From Hydractinia symbiolongicarpus (Eukaryota; Cnidaria; Hydrozoa; Anthoathecata; Hydractiniidae): 64,000 nucleotides of DNA. Location of the stretch: the NCBI RefSeq assembly GCF_029227915.1, contig NC_079875.1, positions 30,024,501 through 30,088,500 of the forward strand, in the 5' to 3' direction. The position numbers were made by a program, and so were the translations under genes. Below the pieces are notes generated by a model. The model was given only the letters and a program-made list of their open reading frames with translations. It had not been told where the DNA came from and made no database searches. This document shows positions 12,891-24,463 of this stretch, piece after piece (the stretch's first letter is position 1; each line of letters begins with the position of its first letter).

Positions 12891-13463
12891 GATCACGTAG
12901 ATTTTTCCAAACACAAAAATTCTTCGCTTTAATTGGATAAAATAGAACACGTGGTTTAGGCGACGGAAATATACTTTTCTGGCGCCACTTTTTTTAAACC
13001 CTCTGGAAGTTTACCGGAGTGTGTTGTGTTTGTTTGCTGGAACGAAATTGATACTTTCTGGATTATTGGATAAGTATTATTTGATAATTTTGTCCGTCTC
13101 TTTTGTGTTAGTAAACAAAACACATTCAGCTAGGTGTAAACTGCAGCTAGGTGCATCTTTATATCTGATTTTTTGTCCCCAGCTGTGTCCCTGCATTTTG
13201 GCGTACTATTATATAGCTAGCTAGATAGCTATATCGTAGTAGTTGTAGCTTACTGTTTATATCTTATTTTTTGTCCCCTGCTCTGTCCTGTATTTTGATT
13301 CAAGGACTATAACTACATTGCCACAGTCGGCAAGGAAAAAGATATACTTCTGTTTATATCTGATTTAGGTTCTAACTGCAGCTAGGAAGCAACCGTAGCA
13401 TCATAGAAATTGTGCACATTGTAGTCAATTGTACCATCGTAGAGCAATCAAGACAAATTAATC

Positions 13464-16070
13464 ATGATATCTGTCCAAGCATATCGTGCCACTATCGGTT
13501 CCTTTTATAATGTAGCTGCTAGCCACTCCAAAAATATTAAAAATGAAACAATGAATTTGCACAACCATGCAGAAATGCTTTTTGACAAGGTGGATAATAA
13601 CAACTTCAATAGTTTTTTGAAACTTTTTATTTCAGTAATTTTCATGTGTTGTCTCAGCTGTAATATCAATCTTGCATCTTTGAAATTAATGTTATTGTTA
13701 TCTGGTGACGTTGAAAGCAATCCTGGACCCTTTAATAACAACGATATTGACTTCCAAATATCGCTACAGGAATCTTATGCCACCCATCTTCTAAATCAGC
13801 CAAATTCTGCTGATCATATAGTTGCTTATGCTAGAAGTATTGGTCTGTCAAATATAACATATCGAGAATTGACAATAGGGGATGGCAACTGCTTTTATAG
13901 AGCAGTAGTACAACAACTTAATCGTCCTGAGATCAGACAAATTGTCTCCCCTGAACTACACTTTCAAAATCACCTCCAACTACGAGCAGCCGTGGTCAAA
14001 TTTGTTCGCAAAAATAGTAACTTAAGCATTTTTCAAAATAACAGAGACTTTTTATCAATAAGTCCTGAAGAGTGGGAACGCGACTTACAAATTCAGTCAA
14101 GGTCTACTGTTGATGTTGTAGAAATTTTTATACGAGCTGCTTCAATAATGCTGGGTGTCAACATTTTAATAACATCTGATACCAGTACTGCAATACACCC
14201 ATATACCCTTATTAGTCCTACTCATGATGAAACACATAATATTGCTGGTGAACAACAAATGGCACATCTATTGACTGATGGTACCACTGCTGGTGCTTTT
14301 ATTTTGCTTGGAAGGGTTAATGAAAATCACTACCAATCCTTGGTCTTTGATGACAATGTGAGCAATCCTTCTGTTCCATCATCCACGCCACTTAGTCCAT
14401 CTAAAAAAATTCCTCGTTTATCATCGAAATATCCTGAAAATATAACCAATCAAAAACCTGGTGAAAAGAAAGTTACTACTTTGAATCAAAATCAAGACCT
14501 CCTAGTAGAGAAAATAATGAAATCTTATATGTCTACTGCTATAATACCAACAAGAGTTAAGCCTAAATCCAAGCCTAAACCCAAGCCTAAACCCAAGCCA
14601 AATTATAATAAAGAACCTGCTTTAAAGCTAAAGTGTCTTCAGTTAAATATTAAATACGAAGAACCTAAAGTTAATGAAACAAGTATCGAAACAATAAACA
14701 GACACAGGCGAATAAGTTATAGCTGCAAAAAAACCGTTTCTAAAACAGCCATGGATAAGCAGAAAAATGCTAATTTGAAAAAACCACCTGCCTGTAAACG
14801 TACATGTGCCCCGCCACCTAATACACTTCCAATTATTACACACAACCAGGTGAATAATTTACCAACCACACAGTCAGTGCCTACAATTGTCACAGACAAC
14901 CAGACCACTGACCAAGATCAAATTTATGGAAATGAAACCTCCACCATTCATCAAAATCCTGATGTTGTGGCAGCTGTAATACAGTTTGAGGAAGGTGAGA
15001 AGTTACATAGCTTGGCAACCTGTAAAACTTGTCGTGAAACCCGGCCAGTATTTCATGCTACTCCCCCTATCAGTCCTACTGCAGAAAATGAAACAAAACC
15101 AATTACGGTAAAGCCTTGGAAAATTTTCAGCGATGAAAGGTGTGACAGGTGTCATCGGGAGAGCCTTAGTCGTTTTAAAAAGAATGTAACAACACCTGCT
15201 AGATTTTCCGGTATACTGTCAGTTGATGATGATGATTTGGGCCCATTACACGATAACATCCGCCATAACGATATGCATTTTTTACCGGTACCACCATATC
15301 TTCAAAATTTGACCATACTGGAAGTAGCATTGATTCGTCGTATCACTGTTATCATGAATATACACCTCCTGCGATATGGCATGCTTGCATCAAAAGGACA
15401 TTGTATCAGTTTTCCTCAGAGAATGCAAATTGCTAAATAATTGCCATCGTTACCATCTCAGGTTGGAATAGTGGTTATTAAAAAAAAAGGAACTCGAAAT
15501 TCAGTTCAACAGTATACTGTGCAAAGGGGTAAAGTTGAAAATGCATTATGAGGGCTGTGTTTTGGATACCCAGAAGGTGGCACTGAATATCCAGATACTA
15601 ATAGTGAACATCTATACAATGGCTCTGATCACATTGACAAACCTTTAAAAGGACGCTACTTTCAGTTCCTACCGAATGAGTACTATAATGATGTTTCGAT
15701 AAAATATGACCGCATTCAAAATTTACCAGAGATGCGTTCTGAATTACCTGGCTTGCCTGTTGTTGAAATGCCACATATTATACCAGAGGAAGACAAGGGT
15801 CCTGCTGAAAATCAATTTCTGGAAAACTTACCTCAAGATGATGAAAGTATAACCCGTTCTGGTTTAGTTTGTCCACTTGAATCTAAAGATGCTGACAAAG
15901 AGTTGCGAACAATACTGCAGAAGCTCTTGGGCTCTGAGGATGCAGTTAATCAAGCTCTTGAACATGGCACAATTGCGAATGCAAATTTGGAATATACACG
16001 GAAGCAGCCTATTCGAGAATTAAAAACTCCTGGTTTTTTTTACTATGGCATACCCAACTGTTTTTATTAA
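13464..16070 (+). pseudogene. Helitron ORF, 5' part: 2A-like leader, OTU protease, Helitron N-terminal region
   Basis: The reading frame runs 658 codons from ATG 13464 to TAA 15438. Residues 50-80 are hydrophobic and lead into GDVESNPGP (residues 81-89), which fits the 2A consensus D-V-E-x-N-P-G-P; ribosome skipping would fall between G88 and P89. An OTU cysteine protease follows, with GDGNCFYRAV (Cys 143) and a His in NENHYQSL (about residue 289). Next come a KPKPKP-type repeat and Cys pairs CKTC and CDRC, then a region typical of Helitron replicases. The same frame continues past TAA 15438 and a TGA near 15549 to 16070, and the sequence on both sides still reads as Helitron protein. Each stop is one base away from a sense codon (for example CAA to TAA). 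A run of eight T near 16032-16041 then shifts the frame. OTU proteases remove ubiquitin; its role in Helitrons is unknown. Confidence 0.8.
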
Positions 16071-16923
16071 TGGAAATTGTGACTTAACGGTTCCAAGGTT
16101 GAGTAAAATTAACTTTGAAGAATACATCGAACATATATATTATTGTTCTGATAATCGTGTAGCGCGTCATCCATACTTAAAATTTTTCTTATTGAATATG
16201 CGCTTACGAATGCAAGCACTACAGCAGGGTAGCTTTCTTGTTTCCCAACAATTAAATGATGCACATCTCACAATTGCTGAACTGAGAGATAATTTACAAA
16301 ATGACGATGATTCAGTTCCACGAAAAATTATTAGTATTGGAAAAAACCTGGTGAATACTGATCAATACTGGAGAAACCAAAAAAAAAAAGTGGATGCTCT
16401 ATTGTTTTTCAGACGAAAGGAGTTTGGCGATTTACCGGGCTATTTTGATACCAACAGTTGTGCAGAATTCCATTGGAAACCATTACATGAATTACTTATT
16501 AAGTATCATGCCTTAATAAACAATTTAAAAGAAGATACTGTGCGGCAACAAATGGAAAACGACAGCAAATTCAAGCGGGAAATGATTCTACAAAATCTTC
16601 ATATCGTCACACAGTATTTTGATGCAAGGACTATAAATTACTTTGCCACAGTCAACAAGAAAGTGTTTCAATATAATGATAGTTGGTGGCGATATGAATT
16701 CGCTAAAGGTCGAGGTGAGATACATGGTCACGCAATTATATCGTCCTCTAAACACGCTCAAAAGGTCAAAACAATCATGGATGGATTGTCGAATGATGTA
16801 CCTGACTCACAAGCATCCCAAACTGCTGCACAAGAACTTCAAAATTGGTTGCAAACCACAAATGAAGACAGTGATGACATTTTTTCACTTCACTGCATCC
16901 TGCTGGGGGGAATGAAATTATAG
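16045..16923 (+). pseudogene. Helitron Rep (HUH nuclease) part
   Basis: The frame continues the preceding one after the T8 frameshift: the first residues (MAYPTVF) directly extend the upstream PGFF, matching the TPGFF-MA-PT-F pattern of Helitron replicases. The HUH metal-binding motif is E-I-H-G-H (His 227 and His 229). The first ATG of this frame is probably not a real start. The frame ends at 16921-16923; the continuation is in another frame from about 16878, so a second frameshift lies near 16880-16895, next to a T6 run. Confidence 0.75.
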
Positions 16924-19900
16924 ATACCTCTGGAATTAGAACTTGGGTTCCAAACAAAAATCAATGGCCAACACCAGAAGGGAGTCAAGCTCCTCCAGAC
17001 CATAACCCATTGGCGCAAGAACTTGCAGATGTCGCTAACCATGAAGGTGGTATAAGAGAGCAACATACTTATCTTGTTAATAGAATAGGTCTTCATAATT
17101 GTAATTCCAGTTGTTTGCGTTATCGTCGTAAGAATAATAAGGAAAAGGATACCGCTCCAAAAAAGTACTGTCGTTTTCATTTTGGTGATCTTGATCCACA
17201 AACCAAAAAAACAAGTGGCAAAGAGATTCATCCTTTTCATGCTGTCATAACAAAAGGGGAACATCCTAGATATGAGGGACCACGCGATCATCCTCGCCTA
17301 ATGATGCATGTTAAAACACGTCTGCTTAGTTGGCTAGCAAATTGTGACAGTCAAGTCATTATCGATCAGGATCTTCTGGCTCTTCAAAAATACATTGCTG
17401 GTTATGCTTGCAAGGGGGCAGCCTCAACTGAAGATTTGGTACATGTTTATCGGCATCTCATTGAAAACACTGCTGATGGAAGCACTGTTAAAAATTTGGC
17501 TCAACGACTACTTCAAAAAATTGCTGGCCTAGTAGATGTACCAGGTGCTGCGGCAGATTTTATTAATAGTGGTGGCCGTTTGACTAGATGTACCAGGAAT
17601 TTTCGATACATTGGTATCAGTGGCTTCCGAGCATTGGATACGTCTGGTGAAGATGGAACCGTTACAAAGAATAGCACATTGGATAAATATTTGAGCGATA
17701 AGCGTAGAGAAACTGAGCCAGAAATATCATTATGGAACTGGAGCAAGAAATGTAATTGTACCTGCAAAGTAGATCACGTGCCAGTTTTTACAGGAATATC
17801 TACAAAACCTGTTTGGCCTGTTACTGAGGACTATGCAAAAGCTATGCTCGTTATATTTTCTGTTGGAACGTGGCATAATACTGAAGAATTGAAGGGACAA
17901 CATGAGTCATTTGCTGCTGCTTTGGCTTCCTTTGTTCAAACTGAAAACTGTCCCCCTATATTAATAGATGCATTGAAGGAGGCTAAACAATCATTCGATA
18001 AAAAGAGTGAGAGAAAACAAAGTCACACTCGTGTAATCAATAATGAAACCGATAATCAGTCTTCATGTCAATCATCACAATATACAGATGCAAGTTCTCA
18101 AAGTTCCCAAAATTCAGTCATTGCACAAATGAACATAGGCAGAGCGATAATGAGAGATATTGCAAGGCATCACGTTGCTGATATCAATGAGCCGGATGTA
18201 CAACAAGTTCTTCCCAATGGAGGGCCTACATTTGATTGGAATAATTATGCAATTCAAAGTTTTGGTAGTCAATGGCCAATTAATGCTGACACATGGTTAC
18301 AATCTATATCTGAAGAAGCAGAAAGAAATGAATTGCAGCTGGCTGATGATTGTACCTTACCCCAAATAAACATCTTAAATGCTAATGAATTACAGAGAAC
18401 AGTCATTGGTATAAATCTTCAGCATTTATTGCAAGTTGCAAAAGGAACTTTGCCAACAGGTACCCAGCCATTACGTTTATTAATACAAGGAACAGCTGGT
18501 GTTGGGAAAACATTCATCATTACTGCGCTCACCAGAATCGTTCGGCGTATTTTTAAGCGAAATTCTGCTGTTATGAACTTGGCCCCAACTGGTGCAGCAT
18601 CAGTCCTCATACCTAATGGTCGCACTATACATTCAATGACTCCACCACCACACAAACTGAAAAAAGATAAGAATTTAAATTCTGTCCAGCTTTCTGACTA
18701 TCCGTTGGGTGATGTATCTCTAAGAAAGCTGAGAAAGTATACAGGTATGCATGAAAACAATGAACTGAAATTATTTCAACTTAATATTGATGAACGTAGC
18801 ATGCAGTCGAAGCTTCTTGTGGCCTGGTGCAGCCAAAGATTATGCGAGGCTACGGGAGACTTTGATAATTATTATGGTGGTGTACCAGCTGTCAATTTCT
18901 TTGGTGACCTTGGTCAGCTTGGACCAATTCGTGCTTTGGATCTACATCAGCCACCAAAACACGATGATTCGACAATCAACTTTGCTGGCTATGCAATCTA
19001 TCGCTCGTTTCAAGATGTTATTGTTCTTACAGAAACAATGCGTCAAGGCCCAGATCAGTTAGCTCTTTTGCAGCGACTACTTAGAATACGTAATGGATCG
19101 ATCACTCAACAAGACTGGCAAGATATAAATAGTCGTTACGAAGATGCTTTGCCACAAACCGAAAAATGTAACTTTTCGCATGGTCGCGTCCTTACATTGA
19201 TGGAAACATGGAATGAAGTTAATGAGGAAAATCACAATAAATTAGCTAGCCTTGGTGTGCCTGTTGCTGTAATTCCATCAAGAGGCCGTGGTAAACACCA
19301 CTCTTTGACTAATAAGCAACTGGGTCAAATACCGCTGAGATCTTTAATGGCAGTTGGTGCAACTGTAATACTCACTAAGAACCAAAAAGGTCTTACGGGC
19401 CTCGGTCTTAATAATGGTGCGATGGGAAAAGTAATTGCAATCCTTTATTCGCCAAATATGTCACCACCTGAATTTCCTATAGCTGTCATTGTCGATTTCC
19501 CAAATTATAAAGGCCCAATATGGATTCCAGAACATCCAACATGGATACCAATTACTACTGTTGAAGGTCGATGTGAATCTAATTGTTGCAGCAGAAATGG
19601 CCTGCCATTGATGCCAGGATATGCGATAACAATTGCTAAAAGTCAGGGTATGTCGATTGGAGATGGTAAAACTGCCGCCCACATGCGTATCAAGTTACAA
19701 CAATCAATTCAGATGGAAAAAAATAACCTTGGTACAGCTTACACTGCATTTTCAAGATGCGAAAAAGAAAGGAATTGGGCACTTGTCGAGCCAATTACTC
19801 AAGAACGTCTCTTGTACGTTAATACACATCCTCGTATGAAAGCCAGACAAGAGGAAGAGCAACGGCTGAAAGCATTATCAAATGAAACCATCAAAAAATT

Positions 19901-20033
19901 TGATATCACTATAGTAAAGTATATTAACTTGCTGAAAGACCTTGACGAGTTTTGCGATGATGATATTGAAGATGCAGTTTGTCCTTCACCATCTGCAGAT
20001 TGCTCATGTATTATATGCACTTCTCAATCATAA
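16878..20033 (+). CDS. Helitron Rep C-terminal part and Pif1-type helicase
   Basis: An uninterrupted frame of more than 1000 codons. It has no good ATG at its beginning; it is the 3' part of the Rep-Hel polyprotein. Residue numbers below count from 17010. The Rep catalytic tyrosines are in QKYIAGYACKG (Tyr 128 and Tyr 132). The helicase has Walker A GTAGVGKT (494-501), a DE pair (594-595), an FFGDLGQLGP motif III, and GTAYTAFSR (908-916) near the C-terminus, as in Pif1 helicases of Helitrons. Rep nicks and joins single-stranded DNA and the helicase unwinds the displaced strand during rolling-circle transposition. All key residues seen are present, in contrast to the broken upstream part. Confidence 0.85.
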   Translation, partial: HFFTSLHPAGGNEIIDTSGIRTWVPNKNQWPTPEGSQAPPDHNPLAQELADVANHEGGIREQHTYLVNRIGLHNCNSSCLRYRRKNNKEKDTAPKKYCRFHFGDLDPQTKKTSGKEIHPFHAVITKGEHPRYEGPRDHPRLMMHVKTRLLSWLANCDSQVIIDQDLLALQKYIAGYACKGAASTEDLVHVYRHLIENTADGSTVKNLAQRLLQKIAGLVDVPGAAADFINSGGRLTRCTRNFRYIGISGFRALDTSGEDGTVTKNSTLDKYLSDKRRETEPEISLWNWSKKCNCTCKVDHVPVFTGISTKPVWPVTEDYAKAMLVIFSVGTWHNTEELKGQHESFAAALASFVQTENCPPILIDALKEAKQSFDKKSERKQSHTRVINNETDNQSSCQSSQYTDASSQSSQNSVIAQMNIGRAIMRDIARHHVADINEPDVQQVLPNGGPTFDWNNYAIQSFGSQWPINADTWLQSISEEAERNELQLADDCTLPQINILNANELQRTVIGINLQHLLQVAKGTLPTGTQPLRLLIQGTAGVGKTFIITALTRIVRRIFKRNSAVMNLAPTGAASVLIPNGRTIHSMTPPPHKLKKDKNLNSVQLSDYPLGDVSLRKLRKYTGMHENNELKLFQLNIDERSMQSKLLVAWCSQRLCEATGDFDNYYGGVPAVNFFGDLGQLGPIRALDLHQPPKHDDSTINFAGYAIYRSFQDVIVLTETMRQGPDQLALLQRLLRIRNGSITQQDWQDINSRYEDALPQTEKCNFSHGRVLTLMETWNEVNEENHNKLASLGVPVAVIPSRGRGKHHSLTNKQLGQIPLRSLMAVGATVILTKNQKGLTGLGLNNGAMGKVIAILYSPNMSPPEFPIAVIVDFPNYKGPIWIPEHPTWIPITTVEGRCESNCCSRNGLPLMPGYAITIAKSQGMSIGDGKTAAHMRIKLQQSIQMEKNNLGTAYTAFSRCEKERNWALVEPITQERLLYVNTHPRMKARQEEEQRLKALSNETIKKFDITIVKYINLLKDLDEFCDDDIEDAVCPSPSADCSCIICTSQS

Positions 20034-20164
20034 TGATAATCACAACTGAAATTAACCTATGTTGCAGATAATATACATTAAAAAACATTGTATATGTTCA
20101 TATATTTGTTGTGAAATCAATATGCGAAGTAAAATTTTGATTTAGAAAATAAACAAAATAAAAA
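20034..20164. other. 3' untranslated region of the Helitron
   Basis: AT-rich sequence between the stop codon and the 145 bp tandem array, with AATAAA-like words near 20147. No other feature was seen. Confidence 0.4.
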
Positions 20165-20551
20165 CCGTCTGCCCATGAATTCGTAATTATTGGATGTAAT
20201 AAGCCGAAGTCAAATACTTGATTATAATATCAATGTATAGTAAGCTGTATCCAAGAATCATGGTAAACATTTTTAATTCAACAGACAGAATAGTTGTTTC
20301 TCAAAACAACCGTCTGCCCATGAATTCGTAATTATTGGATGTAATAAGCCGAAGTCAAACACTTGATCTAATATCAATGTGTAGTAAGCTGTATCCAAGA
20401 ATCATGGTAAACATTTTTAGTTCGACAGACAGAATAGTTGTTTCTCAAAACAACCGTCTGCCCATGAATTCGTAATTATTGGATGTAATAAGCCGAAGTC
20501 AGATACTCGATTTAATATCAATGTATAGTAAGCTGTATCCAAGAATCATGG
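20165..20551. repeat. 145 bp tandem array downstream of the Helitron genes
   Basis: Three copies, starting at 20165, 20310 and 20454, each opening with CCGTCTGCCCATGAATTCG. The third is cut short at about 20551. The copies are nearly identical, with only a few substitutions. Tandem arrays near an end are known from Helentron-type elements and their short derivatives, so this is probably part of the mobile element. Confidence 0.85.
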
Positions 20552-22469
20552 TTAAAATAAACTAAAAATACTCTGCCTAAAATCAGGCATCAAGATGTGT
20601 GATTATTATCAACAAACTCAATTTAAAGGCAAATTAATCCTCGTTTTTTGTAAGAAGCCTAAGCATTTGTGTGCACTCAGAGTTTCTTAAAATTTTGATA
20701 ATTTGTGCATCAAATTTAAATTGTCCTTATTTAACACTGAAAAATCTTTTATTTACAAGGCTTTTTGTCTAAAATACATGCTCATTAACACATACCAAGT
20801 CTTAAGTTACTGAAGGCCCTAATATAATCAAGTTTGTAACCTGACTTTTGAGTTGATTTACCTTCTTGTGTTTTTTCCTTCTAAGAATGTAAAACAAAAG
20901 GTTTTTAACATTAAGCTAAGTCAATTTAAAAGTGGGTCACTTCTTGGTTTCCTCCCCTTTTTTTGTACTAAATTTTATGTGTTAATGTGTATGACATTCT
21001 AAACATTTAGTTCCGTGTATAGTATGTATACTTACAATTATCCCAGGGAGTTCATATTACTAAGTTTCAAGTTTTACTAAGTTCACTAAAACAATTTTTG
21101 TGTTTTTATTTTTATTTTACAAATTAAGTATCATCATCATTGACTTTTGTAACCAATGTCAGTAAATCCTGAAATTTCAAATTTGACATTTTAATATTCC
21201 TCAAAATCAGTACTATGGAAAGACTTTCACTATATAACAATGAAAATAATTTTTAACTGACCATAATGATACTATGATCCCCTAAGATATCACACAGTCT
21301 TGATTTCAAACCATGAAGGAAAAAACCTAAAAATTATGTGAGGACATTAAAGAGATATATCGGTGAGGATAGGTCCGGTTGTAAGGGGATGGAGGAGACC
21401 GGCAATTAATACCTTATGCATACAAAATTTTTTGTGTTGCTGGCCCAAAATGCTATATTTTTAGATGACTTCGTTTTCCAGAAATATGAGAAATAAATTT
21501 TTGCACATGCCAAAAGATTAGTAAAGGTATTCAGAAAAAAGTATTTTCAAATGTGGAACAAAGAACTCAATGTCTGAGGTTTAGGTTTGAAGTACGAACA
21601 AATAGAACATTTTTACGGATAAGAGATTTTAAATTTTTCACAGAACTTAGTTTTGCGGTTTTCAGCCAAATCCACAAAAATAAGTTATACGCATAAGGTA
21701 CAATCAGTTAAAAAGGAATCAAATTAGCACCAAATATTTGAAAATTAATGTATTTTGTAATTTCACTGATACTGTACACTTCCTGTTCCTTTGTTGCTCG
21801 CTTTTGTCTTTTTCCTGTTTTCAGGTACTATAATAAAAATTCCAAGGAATTTGTAGAAGACGTTAGCAAGTTTTTTCAAATTCTAATCGAAGATATAACG
21901 TGGCAGTTATTTTAAATGAAAAACAACCAGATAAGTAGCTCTTATTAATTAATTTTATATTTCATAGGTGGGACTGCCATTTTCACTATGTAATGTAATT
22001 TTTAAGTTAATTTAACAATTTTGGAACCACACTCGTTTCAATTTCACTTCTGTATAAAATGTGACATTATTAAGAGATTGTACCGCCAGTGAGTTTTTTT
22101 TTAATTTTTCATATCATTATTACTACTCTTTCACAGTGAGTTAGGACGGCCAAATGATACTTGTCATGTCATTTAATTTTTGGACTGCGCAATTCATAAT
22201 GTAAATTTGTAAATCATTTAGGAAAATTCTCTACACTAACAATGGTATCCATGACGCACCCTGGCAATGGTATCAATGAAACATACATGAAGGATTTATT
22301 TGGTAAGCATATACTCTACAAGCTTTTTTCTAAAATCATAGCAATGAGGGTGGGAAGTGATAGATGCTTAGTTCTAGCCTGTGTTAGGAAATGTAATTGT
22401 CTTAACTTTATTTTTTAGCATTTACACAATTTTTCAATCATCATAATCCTCAAATAATCCCCCTTACTT
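20552..22469. other. Non-coding AT-rich stretch
   Basis: No gene or clear repeat was supported. A small TGCCT/AGGCA hairpin lies at about 20579-20594, but no CTRR terminus follows it. Confidence 0.4.
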
Positions 22470-22700
22470 ATATCAGTTATTAGTATAGTATTTAACCGTT
22501 ATAGGATCCTTCATGGTTGTTAGTCACAACGAAGTTTCAAAGTGAGAAAAATTGTTAGAACCTTGCGAGTATTGCAGTTAATAGACAGTTTAAACTTGTG
22601 TCTTAGGTCTACTTTTACGGCAGCATTAACGTCACCTAGAATTCAAATCGAGATGGCCGTATAAAGTAGGCTAGATAAGTTGCTACATAGATTATTTTTG
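22470..22700. repeat. Diverged duplication, copy 1
   Basis: It shares ordered blocks with 23640-23945: ATTAGTATAG, TATTGCAGTTAATA, TTAACGTC with GAATTCA, and GTATAAAGTAGGC. Spacing is similar, which indicates an old duplication. Confidence 0.5.
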
Positions 22701-22739
22701 AGTTTAGTCAGTAAAAATTTAGCTACCATAAGGGAATTA

Positions 22740-23300
22740 ATTTAGCACGTTTTTGTCGATTTTGCAAAAATTCATTCTTGTAGAATACTTCTTTTTGAAA
22801 AACGAATTTCAATACCTTATTCGTACTAATTTTGCGTATTTGTGCAAAAAAGTTAGGTTTTGCGCGAAAATTATAAAGCGCAAAAATATAATACCTTTCC
22901 CGAATTTCATAAATTATAATAATTATGACGTCATCCAAAATTTTATAAACGTTTTATGCTCTTCTAATAAAGATATTCAGATAGAATATCAAAATATCAT
23001 GACAAAAATGAAGTTTTTAGAGCAATATAATATTCTAGTTGGATTTTATTTAGATTTAAAGAAAATAATTATTTTGAAAACGAGGCTATTCTTAGAAAGC
23101 TCGGCTATATGAAGGGTTTGGCCGTCACTTTTAGCTCGGAATTTTTGGGGGAATTGAATTTTGTGCATAAAAATAAATCCGCGCGAAATTCATTACTATT
23201 ACTATTGCGCGAAAATTATTACGCAAAATAATAATTTTTTTTCCGGTGCGCGAAAAATTAGTATCAATAAGGTCATATTTTCCTTTTTGCTTTATCTAGC
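22740..23300. repeat. AT-rich repeat with GCGCGAAAATTA words
   Basis: Words of the type TGCGCGAAAATTA occur at both flanks of this stretch (near 22860 and 23210-23255), in a style also seen at 1081-1474. It is probably a decayed non-autonomous element. Open frames here have no protein-like character. Confidence 0.35.
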
Positions 23301-23346
23301 ATATTGTGAGCGTTATAAAGTAGACTTGTTACATTTACTTGTGTAT

Positions 23347-23660
23347 CAAGGGCTGATCCAAGCCAATTTGGACATCGGTATACCGATTTTGGGGACATCT
23401 AATTTGGGCGCCCAACTTAGAAACACATAATTTAAAATGCTTGAGAATTGCATTATTTCTTATTTTCTGGATATTTTATATCTCATATTATATTTATATA
23501 TATATCTTCAATCACAGAGAAGATATATATGTTCATAAAGAAACTATGTTCTATACTAAAAAAGAAAACGATATGCTAAAGCCATGCATTTTTGTTGCCC
23601 TAAAGGTTTTTCTATCTGCGGCGCTATCGACGCCAAAATAAATTTCTGGATCAGCCCCTG
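23347..23660. mobile_element. hAT-like MITE
   Basis: The left end CAAGGGCTGATCCA (23347-23360) and right end TGGATCAGCCCCTG (23647-23660) are inverted repeats with one mismatch. The CAGGGGC-GATCCAG style is typical of hAT elements. Length is 314 bp with no coding capacity. TGTGTAT occurs at both borders but does not line up as a clean 8 bp target duplication. Confidence 0.65.
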
Positions 23661-23945
23661 TGTATATCAAATATTAGTATAGTTGTTGCTCATGAGAACT
23701 TTGCATATTGGAAAAATTCATTAGAAGTATTGCAGTTAATATATTTAGCTTGTTAGTTTGTTATGTCTAGTTTATACAGTCGCATTAATGTCGTGTGGAA
23801 TTCAGATCTAGTACGATGTTTCAGTGACAGGAAGCTGATTGCCTATTTACATTATAACATCTTCTGCATACGTACTGGTCTGTTGAAATCATTTTGATGC
23901 GATGCTATTATACCTGTATAAAGTAGGCCTTAGATATGTCTCTAT
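23640..23945. repeat. Diverged duplication, copy 2
   Basis: Second copy of the segment at 22470-22700. The two copies flank the AT-rich repeat and the hAT-like MITE. Confidence 0.5.
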
Positions 23946-24463
23946 TTTGTCACGATTTTCATTATTATTTTCCTAAATTACCTAGCACTATATATAATAG
24001 ATCATAAATTTTAACGTTAACAGTTAAAGAAGAGAGAAAAAATCAATTTTGTGAAAAGTTGTATTAAATTAAAAATACAAGTATATAGAAGGCTTTTTGA
24101 ATTATTTGACTATATCGTCTGAACCAGATTATCAAGGGACCGAATGATAACATATCTGTAAAAAAATATAAATACCGAAATAGAGCATGCTGTAGTTTGC
24201 GGGAAATTATGAAGTACCTAAAAGCACCCTAGCAGTAAATCTTAATTACTTCCAATTAGACCCCCTTTTCTGATATTATATGTACCAAAAATACTAACCC
24301 TCCTCTCCAAAGACTGGTGGTTACCGAACATAAGAGCGCTACATAAACAAATACAAACTAAAAGTATCCGAAATCAAAATAAAAGTGAAGAAAAAATGGC
24401 CTGTTTTGTGATTTTTGCAACTGCTTCATTTGTATTTTTTAGCAAAACAAAAAATAACAAAAA

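Larger units (their letters stand above)
10001..13463. other. Non-coding stretch upstream of the Helitron genes
   Basis: No gene was found. It is rich in TAGCTAGC words, densest at about 10590-10870, and contains a SINE (11766-11880) and an 11 bp hairpin (12860-12890). Part of it is probably the 5' region of the Helitron, but no terminus was identified. Confidence 0.5.
13464..20551 (+). mobile_element. Helitron (OTU-bearing, Helentron-like), degenerate
   Basis: One continuous coding succession on the plus strand: 2A-like leader, OTU protease, Cys-rich segment, Helitron N-terminal region, HUH Rep nuclease with two Tyr, and Pif1-type helicase. A 145 bp tandem array lies just downstream. Rep plus Pif1-type helicase defines Helitrons; an OTU domain is known from the Helentron/Helitron2 branch. 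No 5' or 3' terminus was identified, so these limits mark only the supported core. Two in-frame stops and two frameshifts lie before the helicase part, so the element is not autonomous as it stands. Confidence 0.8.

Noticed and set aside
13021-13224. Short gene upstream of the Helitron
   Set aside because: Hydrophobic 67-codon frame without motif or homologous copy; chance open frame.
20579-20594. Helitron 3' terminal hairpin (TGCCT...AGGCA)
   Set aside because: No CTRR follows within the expected distance, and OTU-bearing Helitrons do not always use that terminus.
22723-23112. Overlapping open frames of 71 and 119 codons
   Set aside because: AT-rich, Asn/Ile/Phe/Lys composition on both strands, no motif, inside a repeat.
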